The position numbers were made by a program, and so were the translations under genes. A model generated the notes under the pieces. The model had not been told where the DNA came from and ran no database searches. It saw only the letters and a program-made list of their open reading frames with translations. A stretch of 64,000 nt of DNA from Pseudomonas sp. TH31 (GTDB taxonomy: Bacteria > Pseudomonadota > Gammaproteobacteria > Pseudomonadales > Pseudomonadaceae), in contig NZ_JAEKEZ010000029.1 of assembly GCF_016650815.1 (NCBI RefSeq), forward strand, positions 124,001-188,000. Reading direction: 5' to 3'. Shown here piece by piece: positions 34,970 through 43,531 of this stretch. Position 1 is the stretch's first letter. The number at the start of each line of letters is the position of its first letter.

Positions 34970-35338
34970 TCAAACGACGCCAGGCGCCCTGACCAACCGC
35001 AACCCCGCAATCACCACCGCAAACACCGCCAGCGTCGTGTTGTACAACGCCAGTGCCGGGAACCCCAGCACCAGCGCCAACACCGCCAGCCACCAACCTG
35101 CCCGGCCCGGTACGACAAAACCGATGACTGCCGCGGCCATTGCGCCCCAGCCCAGCACAGCGAAGTGGATCATCAAGCCAAGGTTCGAGCGAACCTGGCA
35201 TTCCCAGCGACTCGCCTCGTCCACGCAGAGGCCGACCCACCGCGCATCCTCCATGAAGCCATAACGCGCGCCATAACTGGCGGCCAGCCATAACGGCAGC
35301 AAAACAAGCAGCAGAATCACGGGCAGACGGCGAGACAT
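34970..35338 (-). CDS. Small membrane protein, unknown function
   Basis: A 122-residue protein with helices near residues 6-22, 55-78 and 84-115, and an extracytoplasmic loop holding two cysteines (LCVDEASRWECQV) that could form a disulfide. I start at ATG 35338 (MSRRLPVILL) because GGAG lies six bases upstream. I do not recognise the family. It lies opposite the GH17 gene, convergent with it. Confidence 0.7.
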   Translation of the reverse strand: MSRRLPVILLLVLLPLWLAASYGARYGFMEDARWVGLCVDEASRWECQVRSNLGLMIHFAVLGWGAMAAAVIGFVVPGRAGWWLAVLALVLGFPALALYNTTLAVFAVVIAGLRLVRAPGVV

Positions 35339-35562
35339 GAAGCACTCCAATAAACGAAAACGGCGGCCAGCTTAATCTCCCGGCAGCCGTGTGCAAGCGT
35401 TAACAACAGTTAACTGGGCAGCCAATCACTGCAAAGTGTATCGTCCCGCTACCATTACTCCGAAATCAGGCCTGATTGGTGCCGATCCATGGCACTTTGA
35501 CGCCGCCCCCGTGGTCATAGCCTGCGAACTTCATTCGGCACCTTTCTCTAAGGGATTTAGTC

Positions 35563-36861
35563 ATGCTCCGTTCCTTGCGCTTCGCCGCCTTGTTTGGCGG
35601 CCTTATTTTGAGTGCGTCCGCACTGGCGGTCGACATTGACGCCGCCAGTTACGGCTACCCTTTGACCAACCCGTTCGAAGCAACCATTGCTACAACGCCG
35701 CCGGAGTTGCGCCCGGAGCTGCCGTCCAACGAGGACATCAATCAGCAGGACCGCAGCGTCCGATTGCGCCCGGAGCGTGAATTCAGCCTGCCGGACAACT
35801 TCTGGCCGGTGAAGAAACTCACCTACCGGATCGCCACCCAGGATCACGCTGCCCCGCTGATTTTTTTGATCGCCGGCACTGGCGCACGCTATGACAGCAG
35901 CCTCAACGAATACCTGAAAAAGCTGTACTACAAGGCCGGCTATCACGTGGTGCAACTGTCGTCGCCGACCAGCTTCGATTTCATGAGTGCCGCTTCACGC
36001 TTTGCCACGCCCGGTATCACCAAGGAAGATGCCGAAGACATGTACCGGGTGATGCAGGCCGTACGGGCGCAAAACCCGAAAACGCCGGTCACCGAGTACT
36101 TCCTGACCGGTTACAGCCTGGGTGCACTGGATGCCGCGTTCGTCGCACACCTGGACGAAACCCGTCGCAGCTTCAACTTCAAGAAAGTCCTGCTGCTCAA
36201 CCCGCCGGTCAACCTCTATACCTCGATCACCAACCTCGACAAGCTGGTACAGACCGAGGTCAAGGGCATCAACAACAGCACGACCTTCTATGAACTGGTG
36301 CTGAGCAAACTGACCCGCTACTTCCAGCAGAAAGGCTACATCGACCTCAACGATGCCCTGCTCTATGACTTCCAGCAGTCCAAGCAACACCTGACCAACG
36401 AGCAGATGGCCATGCTGATCGGCACCTCGTTCCGCTTCTCGGCGGCCGACATTGCCTTCACCTCGGACCTGATCAACCGCCGTGGCCTGATCACCCCGCC
36501 GAAATACCCGATCACCGAAGGCACCAGCCTCACGCCGTTCCTCAAGCGTGCGCTGCAATGCGACTTCGACTGCTACATCACCGAACAGGTCATCCCGATG
36601 TGGCGCGCCCGCACCGATGGCGGCAGCCTGCTGCAACTGATCGACCAGGTCAGCCTGTATGCGCTCAAGGATTACCTGCACGACAGCCCGAAAATCTCGG
36701 TCATGCACAACGCCGACGACGTGATCCTCGGCCCTGGCGACCTGGGTTTCCTGCGCAAGACATTCGGTGATCGCTTGACCGTTTACCCACTGGGCGGCCA
36801 CTGCGGCAACCTTAACTATCGCGTCAACAGCGACGCCATGCTGGAGTTCTTCCGTGGCTAA
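35563..36861 (+). CDS. Exported alpha/beta hydrolase-like protein upstream of mlaA
   Basis: A 432-residue protein with a signal peptide (cleavage near ALA, residue 22) and an alpha/beta-hydrolase fold. GYSLGA gives nucleophile Ser185; Asp385/386 (HNADDVILG) and His413 (LGGHCGN) complete a plausible triad. Such proteins are often mislabelled serine/threonine kinases in Pseudomonas; no kinase motif is seen. The last eight bases overlap mlaA, so a link to outer-membrane lipid handling is likely, for example as a periplasmic lipase or acyl-esterase, but that is an inference. Confidence 0.78.
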   Translation: MLRSLRFAALFGGLILSASALAVDIDAASYGYPLTNPFEATIATTPPELRPELPSNEDINQQDRSVRLRPEREFSLPDNFWPVKKLTYRIATQDHAAPLIFLIAGTGARYDSSLNEYLKKLYYKAGYHVVQLSSPTSFDFMSAASRFATPGITKEDAEDMYRVMQAVRAQNPKTPVTEYFLTGYSLGALDAAFVAHLDETRRSFNFKKVLLLNPPVNLYTSITNLDKLVQTEVKGINNSTTFYELVLSKLTRYFQQKGYIDLNDALLYDFQQSKQHLTNEQMAMLIGTSFRFSAADIAFTSDLINRRGLITPPKYPITEGTSLTPFLKRALQCDFDCYITEQVIPMWRARTDGGSLLQLIDQVSLYALKDYLHDSPKISVMHNADDVILGPGDLGFLRKTFGDRLTVYPLGGHCGNLNYRVNSDAMLEFFRG

Positions 36862-37642
36862 ATATCTCCTGCTTTTCGCAGCGTTACTCTGTGCAGGCGT
36901 CGCCCAAGCCGACAACAGCAAAGCCAACGCACCGGTCGTTATCGACAACGATGGCTTCAAGGAACCGCTGAGCAAACTCAAGTTCAACCCAGGGCTGGAC
37001 CAACGCGAGTTCGAACGCTCGACGCTCAACGCACTGGCCGTCTATGACCCGCTGGAGGAGTGGAACCGCCGGGTTTACCACTTCAACTACCGCTTTGACC
37101 AATGGGTGTTCCTGCCCGTGGTCGACGGTTATCGCTACATCACCCCGAGTTTCCTGCGCACCGGCGTGAGCAACTTCTTCAATAACCTGGGTGACGTGCC
37201 GAACCTGTTCAACAGCCTGTTGCAGCTCAAGGGCCATCGCTCGCTGGAAACCACCGGGCGACTGCTGCTCAACACCACCCTCGGCATCGCCGGCCTCTGG
37301 GACCCGGCCACCGCCATGGGCCTGCCGCGCCAAAGCGAAGACTTCGGCCAGACATTGGGCTTCTACGGCGTACCGGGCGGTGCCTACTTCGTCCTGCCGA
37401 TCCTCGGCCCGTCCAACCTGCGCGACACCGCAGGCCTGGCCGTCGACTACACCGGTGAATCGGCGATCAACTTCCTGAACGTTTCCAAAGTCAGCGAAAA
37501 CCACCCGGAAATCTGGGTCCTGCGCGGTGTCGACAAGCGCTACCAGACCAGCTTCCGCTACGGCCAATTGAACTCGCCGTTCGAGTACGAGAAGGTGCGT
37601 TACGTCTACACAGAGTCCCGCAAGTTGCAGATTGCCGAGTAA
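36854..37642 (+). CDS. mlaA: MlaA/VacJ family outer-membrane lipid asymmetry protein
   Basis: A 262-residue MlaA-family protein; the core runs from DPLEEWNRRVYHFNYRFDQW to the GAYFVLPILGPSNLRDTAG motif. MlaA removes phospholipids from the outer leaflet of the outer membrane and passes them to MlaC. The N-terminus reads LLLFAALLCAGVAQADN: it fits cleavage by signal peptidase I after AQA better than a lipobox, since Leu-Leu precedes the only Cys. It is therefore possibly not a lipoprotein. It overlaps the hydrolase gene by eight bases. mlaBCDEF are not in this window. Confidence 0.9.
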   Translation: MAKYLLLFAALLCAGVAQADNSKANAPVVIDNDGFKEPLSKLKFNPGLDQREFERSTLNALAVYDPLEEWNRRVYHFNYRFDQWVFLPVVDGYRYITPSFLRTGVSNFFNNLGDVPNLFNSLLQLKGHRSLETTGRLLLNTTLGIAGLWDPATAMGLPRQSEDFGQTLGFYGVPGGAYFVLPILGPSNLRDTAGLAVDYTGESAINFLNVSKVSENHPEIWVLRGVDKRYQTSFRYGQLNSPFEYEKVRYVYTESRKLQIAE

Positions 37643-37671
37643 CTCTGGCGGCACAAAATCTGACGGCAACA

Positions 37672-37707
37672 AAAAAGGCCATTCGATGCGAATCGAATGG
37701 CCTTTTT
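37672..37707 (+). terminator. Terminator of hydrolase-mlaA
   Basis: AAAAAGGCCATTCGAT and ATCGAATGGCCTTTTT form a perfect 16-bp stem around GCGA. It lies 30 bases past the mlaA stop. Confidence 0.9.
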
Positions 37708-37731
37708 CATTTCCGGCCACACCACAAACCC

Positions 37732-37826
37732 AATGTGGGAGCGGGCTTGCTCGCGAAGGCGGCTTCACATTCAACAGAGATGTTGACTGACACACCGCTT
37801 TCGCGAGCAAGCCCGCTCCCACATTT
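37732..37826. repeat. REP doublet, family B
   Basis: Arms carrying GAGCGGGCTTGCTCGCGAA and its complement, tipped with AATGTGG / CCACATT, separated by about 40 bases. Between convergent genes. Confidence 0.9.
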
Positions 37827-37857
37827 GATTGTGGTGGTCTCTGGAAATAATCAGGCT

Positions 37858-38772
37858 TTAGCCTTTCACGGATTTCCAGATTTTGCTCGCCGCCATAACG
37901 CCCACCAACACCACCGCACCCGCCACAATCCCCGCCACCGCATTCAACAACGCCGGCACAATAAACCCCGCCCCACCCGCGCTCGCGCCGACACTTTCAA
38001 TCCAGTGATGCACCACAGGCACGCCGTGGGTCAGGATCCCGCCGCCAACCAGAAACATCGCCGCCGTGCCGATCACCGACAAGCTTTTCATCATGTACGG
38101 TGCAGCACGCAGGATCACCCCGCCAATGCTTTTGGCCATTTGCCCCGGTTTCCGGGTCAGCCACAGGCCAAGATCGTCGAGTTTGACGATGCCCGCTACC
38201 AGGCCATAGACGCCAATGGTCATGACGATGGCGATGCCGGACAGCACGATCACTTGCTGGGTCAACGTGGCGTCGGCCACCGTGCCGAGAGTGATGGCGA
38301 TGATTTCCGCCGAGAGGATGAAGTCGGTGCGAATCGCACCTTTGATCTTGTCCTGTTCGTACGCCACCAGATCGGTCGCCGGATCAGCCACGGCTTCGAC
38401 CAATTGGGCGTGCCCGGCGTCATCTTCAGCCTTGCTGTGCAGAAACTTGTGGGCCAGTTTCTCGAACCCTTCGAAGCACAGGTACGCACCGCCGACCATC
38501 AACAACGGCGTGACCAGCCACGGTACGAACGCGCTGATGGCCAGCGCCGACGGCACCAAAATCAGTTTATTGCGAAACGAGCCCTTGGCCACGGCCCAAA
38601 CCACCGGGATTTCCCGTTCGGCGCGTACGCCGCTGACCTGCTGGGCATTGAGCGCCAAGTCATCGCCGAGCACACCGGCGGTTTTCTTCGCGGCCATTTT
38701 GGTCATCAACGCTACATCATCGAGTACGGCGGCAATATCGTCGATCAGCACCAGCAAACTGCTTCCTGCCAT
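37858..38772 (-). CDS. DUF808 family (YedI-like) inner-membrane protein
   Basis: A 304-residue protein with about six membrane helices. The N-terminus (MAGSSLLVLIDDIAAVLDD) and the central EDDAGHAQLVEAVADPATDLVAYEQDKIKGAIRTD region (parts of it) are typical of DUF808/YedI. The function is unknown. It stands alone between a REP doublet and the efflux operon. Confidence 0.88.
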   Translation of the reverse strand: MAGSSLLVLIDDIAAVLDDVALMTKMAAKKTAGVLGDDLALNAQQVSGVRAEREIPVVWAVAKGSFRNKLILVPSALAISAFVPWLVTPLLMVGGAYLCFEGFEKLAHKFLHSKAEDDAGHAQLVEAVADPATDLVAYEQDKIKGAIRTDFILSAEIIAITLGTVADATLTQQVIVLSGIAIVMTIGVYGLVAGIVKLDDLGLWLTRKPGQMAKSIGGVILRAAPYMMKSLSVIGTAAMFLVGGGILTHGVPVVHHWIESVGASAGGAGFIVPALLNAVAGIVAGAVVLVGVMAASKIWKSVKG

Positions 38773-38841
38773 GGGTCAGGTTTCCCTACATGAAAAAGTG
38801 CGCGAAGCATAACGCGCCCGATGCAGGGGAAGCGAGATGCC

Positions 38842-40409
38842 TCAGTGATCCGCGGGCACTTGCCAGCCACCGCCAAGGCTCTGGAACAATGCCACACTGC
38901 CCTGACTGAGCAGCCCTTGGGTGTCTCGCCAGTTCTGTTCGGCTTGCAGCAATACCAATTGCTGGGTCAGCACCGTTTGCTGACTGACAATACCCGCGCG
39001 TTGTTGCGCCTCCTGGCTGCCGAACAACTGCTGATTGCGCTGATACATCTGTTCAAAGGCCTGGGCCTGGGTGTGCAGATGGTTGATCGCCGACAGATTG
39101 TCCTCGACGTTTTGCAGGGCACTGAGCACCGTCCCCCGATAGTTGGCCACATCCTGATCGTAGCTGGCCTGGGCCTGTTGTTTCGCCGCTTCCCGCGCGC
39201 CGCCGTCGAAAATGGTTTCGGCCAGCGCCGGGCCGAGGGTCCAGATGCGGTTAGGCACGGAGAACAATCCCCCAGCGCGGTGCCGCGATAGCCGGCTTCG
39301 GCAGTCAGGTCCAGCGTCGGGAAAAACGCCGCTTCGGCGACACCGATTTTCGCGTTCGCCGCCGCCGCCACGCGCTCGGCAGACACCACATCCGGGCGTC
39401 GTTGCAACAGGCTTGATGGCAGGGTTGGCGGCGGTATTGGCAGCACAAAATTGTAGCTGTCCACGGCGGGCAGATTGAACTGCGCCGGTGCCACACCCGT
39501 CAGCACCGCCAGTGCATGTTCGGCCTGTTCGCGCGAGCGTTGTGAGGTTTGCAGGTCGGCGATTACCGTGGCCAACTGGTCCTGAGCCACCAGTAACTGG
39601 TCGTTGGTTGCCGTGCCCTGGACCGTTTGCGCTTGAATCATCTCCAGCAACTGCTGATTGATGGTCTGCTGTTTCTGCAACAGGTCGACATCCATGTCCA
39701 GTTGCCGCAATCCCAGGTAGTTGGTGGCCACGCTGGCATCGATGGACAGGCGCACCCCGGCCAGCAACGCATCGGACGACTGCAGCGAGGCCTGGCTCGA
39801 CTCGATGCCTCGTCGCACCAGCCCCCACAAATCCGGTTCCCAACTGGCGCTCAGGGTGGCGCTGACCGATTGCGAAACGCCGGCGCTACCGCCACTGCTG
39901 CTGACGCCAGTGGTCGTCGTGCCGGAACTGGAACTGCTGCCGCCTGCACCACGCGTCCCGGAAAGCCCGACCCCGACCGTCGGCCACAACCCGGCGCGAC
40001 TCGACGCCACTTGCGCCTGCGCCAGGCGATACGCGGCTTCGGCGGCGATGATCGACTGGTTGGCCTTGGCCGAACGGGCGATCAGGTCGTTCAGGACAGG
40101 ATCCTGATAGGCCAGCCACCACTGACTGTCCAGCGCCCCCTGCGGATCGGCCGCCGCCCGCTGCCATTGGCTGCCCTCCTTGAAGGTCATCGGCAGTTCG
40201 AGGGTTGGCTTGTGATAGTCCGGCCCGACCATGCAACCGCTTAGTACGAGGCTCAGTACAAAAGCCAGCATCACCCCCTGTGGGAGCGGGCTTGCTCGCG
40301 AATGCGGATTTACATTCAACAGGGATATAGGCTGACCTGACGCCTTCGCGAGCAAGCCCGCTCCCACAGGGGATTGGGTCATGGCTACAAGGGATTTACG
40401 ACGATTCAT
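38842..40409 (-). pseudogene. Efflux outer-membrane factor (OpmB/NodT type), frameshifted, REP inside the signal region
   Basis: An OMF-family outer-membrane channel, the partner of the upstream pump genes. The frame from ATG 40409 (AGGAG six bases upstream) encodes MNRRKSLVAM, then about 35 codons of REP DNA, then a lipoprotein signal core MLAFVLSLVLSGC with lipidated Cys59, the MVGPDYHKP start of the mature protein, and the OMF repeats up to YRGTALG. There the frame is lost. It resumes in the next frame as GLFSVPNRIWTLGPALAETIFDGG through to the stop at 38842. One extra G in the G5 run (C5 at 39269-39273) restores a 522-codon gene. Function is doubtful if the lesion is real. Confidence 0.85.
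40274..40373. repeat. REP doublet (family B) inside the outer-membrane factor gene
   Basis: Arms CCCCCTGTGGGAGCGGGC and complement with the GCTTGCTCGCGAA core, 40-base middle. It sits between codons for MNRRKSLVAM and the hydrophobic signal core and leaves the frame open, so the predicted precursor gains about 35 residues (SPVGAGLLAKASG ... PLPQG). Confidence 0.9.
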
Positions 40410-43400
40410 TTATTGCTCCTTGCGGCGCAGGCGCTGGGACGCCCGGTCGAGCCAGAGGTAAATCACCGGGGTGGTGTAGAGCGTCAGCAACTGGCTGAAC
40501 ACCAACCCGCCAATAATCGAAATCCCCAAGGGCCGGCGCAATTCGGAGCCATAGCCGGTGCCCAGCACCAACGGCAATGCGCCGAGAATCGCCGCCAGGG
40601 TGGTCATCATGATCGGCCGAAAACGGATCAGGCACGCACGGCGAATCGCTTCCTTGGCGCTCAGGCCAGACTCCCGGCGTTCGGTGATGGCGAAGTCGAT
40701 CATCATGATCGCGTTTTTCTTGACGATACCAATCAGCAAAATCACCCCCACCAGCGCAATGATCGACAGTTCGGTACCAGTCAACAGCAACGCAATCAGC
40801 GCACCGACCCCGGCGGACGGCAAGGTCGAGAGGATCGTCAACGGGTGGACCAGGCTCTCGTAGAGCATGCCGAGCACGACATACACCGACAACAGCGCCG
40901 CGACAATCAGCAACGGCTCATTGGCCACCGACGACTGGAACACTTGCGCCGTGCCGGCGAACTGGCCGACGACGCTGGCCGGCATTCGCAACTGCGCCAC
41001 GGCATTCTCCACCAGCGCCGTGGCCTGGCCGATGGACACGCCGGGGGTGAGGTTGAACGAGGCCGTGACCGCTGGAAAGGTGCCCTGATGACTGATGGAA
41101 ATGGCCGTGCGGCCCACCGAATAATCGGCGATCGCCGACAGCGGGACCAACTGTTGATTGGCGGTGGCACTGAGGTTGGGCGCCGCCGCACTGCCCTTGG
41201 TGGCGGCGGCAGCCTCGCCGACGGGCACATAAATCCCCTTGAGCGCCGCCGGATCGGACCAGTACGGCGGCGCCACTTCCATCACCACGTGATACTGGTT
41301 GGCTGAACGGTAGATGGTCGAGACCTGGCGTTGCCCGAAAGCGTCGTACAACGTCTGGTCGATGGCCGACATGCTCACCCCCAGCCGCGCCGCCGCGTCA
41401 CGATTGACGATCACGCTGGCCATCAGGCTGTTGTCCTGCTGGTCGGTGTTGATGTCGGTCAGTTGCGGCAAGGTGTGCAGCACCGCCACCACCTTGGGCA
41501 CCCATTCGTCGAGGGTACTCTGGTCATCAGCGGTCATGGTGTATTGATACTGCGCCCCGCTCTGCCGGCCACCGACGGTGATGTCCTGGGCCGACTGCAA
41601 ATACAGGCGGGTGCCGGGCATGTCGCCGAGGGTTTTGCGCACCTGGGCCATGACCTGATCGGCGCTGTCCTTGCGCTCGGACAGGGATTTGAGGGTGATG
41701 AACAACTGCGCACTGTTGACCGCCCCGCCAATCCCCCCGCCACCGCCGACAAACCCGCCGACCGTCTCGACATTCGGGTTGCTCAGGACCTTGCGGTTGA
41801 TGTCACTGAAGTTCGACTGAATCGCGCCAAACGAAATGCTCTGGGACGCAATGATGCTGCCGGACATGCGCCCGGTGTCTTCCTGCGGGAAGAAGCCCTT
41901 GGGCACCAGCACATACAACACACACGCCAGCACGATTACCAGCAAAGTGGTCAGGCCCATCAGGAACGAATGCTCGATCACCCAGCCGAGGGTGCGGTCG
42001 TAGAAGCGATGGAAACGCGAATCCGGATGGTCACTGTCGCGGGCGACCTGCTCTTTAGTACGCAGCAGCACGCTGGACAGCATGGGCGTCACCGTCAGCG
42101 AAACCACCATCGAAATGACGATGGCCACCGACAGCGAAATCGAGAACTCGCGAAACAACCGCCCGACAATACCGCCCATCAGCAGCAGCGGAATGAATAC
42201 GGCCACCAGCGAGACGCTGATGGTCATCACCGTGAAGCCGACTTCCCGCGCGCCAGCCAATGCCGCCTGCATCCGGCTTTCGCCCTTCTCCAGGTGGCGC
42301 ATGATGTTCTCGACGACCACGATGGCGTCGTCGACCACAAAGCCGGTGGAAATGGTCAGCGCCATCAGCGACAGGTTGTTCAGGCTGTAGCCCAGAAAAT
42401 ACATCGCGCCAAACGTGCCGAGCAGCGACAGCGGCACCACGATGGCCGGTACCAGCGTGCTGCGCCAGTCGCGGAAAAACGCGAAAGTCACCAGCGTGAC
42501 CAAGGCAATCGAGATCATCAGCGTCAACTCGACATCCCGTAGTGACGCCCGGATGGTGGTGGTGCGGTCCATCAGGGTGTTGATCTTGATCGACGACGGA
42601 ATCGAACTCTGGAGAAACGGCAGCTCAGCCTTCACCGCATCCACGGTGTCGATGACGTTGGCCCCCGGTTGCTTGAACACGACCAGCAGCACCGCCGGCT
42701 TGCCGTTGGACAAACCGTAGTTGCGCAGGTCCTCGACATCCTCGATGACATCGCCCAGGTCCGAGATACGCACCAGATCGCCGTTACTTTGCTTGACCAC
42801 CAACGGCCCGTAGTCCGCGCCCTGGTAAAGCATGTCGTTGGCTTTGAGGCCATAAGACTGATCGCCCACCGACACCGTGCCCTTGGGCAGGTTGACGTTG
42901 GCCGCCTGAATCACCTGACGCACCTGCTCCAGGCTGACGCCGTAGCGATTGAGCCGGTCCGGGTTGAGATCGATCCGCACCGCCGGCAAAGACGCGCCCC
43001 CCACCGTCACGTCGCCAACCCCGGTGGTCTGCAGCAAACGCTGCTCCAGCAAGGTCGAGGCCACGTCATACATTTGCCCGCGGGTGGCACTGTCGGAGGT
43101 CAGGCTGAGGATCAGGATCGGCGAGTCGGCCGGGTTGACCTTGCGGTAGGTCGGGTTGCCGGACAAGTCGCTGGGCAAGCTGCTGCGCGCCGCGTTGATC
43201 GCCGCTTGAACATCCCGGCGGCGCCGTCGATGTCACGATTAAGGTCAAATTGCAGGGTGATGCGCGTCGCCCCCAACGAACTGGACGATGTCATCTCGGT
43301 GACCCCGGCGATTTGCCCGAACTGGCGCTCCAGTGGCGTGGCCACCGACGAGGCCACGGTAGTCGGGTCTGCTCCCGGCAATGAAGCGCGCACACTGATG

Positions 43401-43531
43401 GTCGGAAAATCCACCTCAGGCAGCGGCGCCACCGGCAACAGGTTGAACGCCAGCACACCAAACAGCGCCAACCCGACTGCCAGCAATGTGGTGGCAATGG
43501 GACGCTGGATAAAGGGCGCGCTAAGGTTCAT
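40410..43531 (-). pseudogene. mdtC: RND efflux permease MdtC/MuxC, one-base frameshift
   Basis: RND multidrug pump subunit, the second of the MdtBC/MuxBC pair. From ATG 43531 the frame encodes TM1 (PFIQRPIATTLLAVGLALFG) and the porter start to NRDIDGAA, then reads into nonsense. The rest, from DVQAAINAARSSLPSDLSGN to the C-terminus, lies in another frame down to 40410. One missing G in CCCGGCGG at 43214-43220 explains it: with the base restored the gene has 1,040 codons, the standard RND length. Downstream motifs such as GFVVDDAIVVVENIMRH are intact. It overlaps mdtB by 11 bases, and the outer-membrane gene starts directly after its stop. Confidence 0.87.

Noticed and set aside
36122..36770. 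Serine/threonine kinase label for the gene before mlaA
   Set aside because: No glycine loop, no catalytic HRD or DFG motif; the protein has an alpha/beta-hydrolase triad instead.
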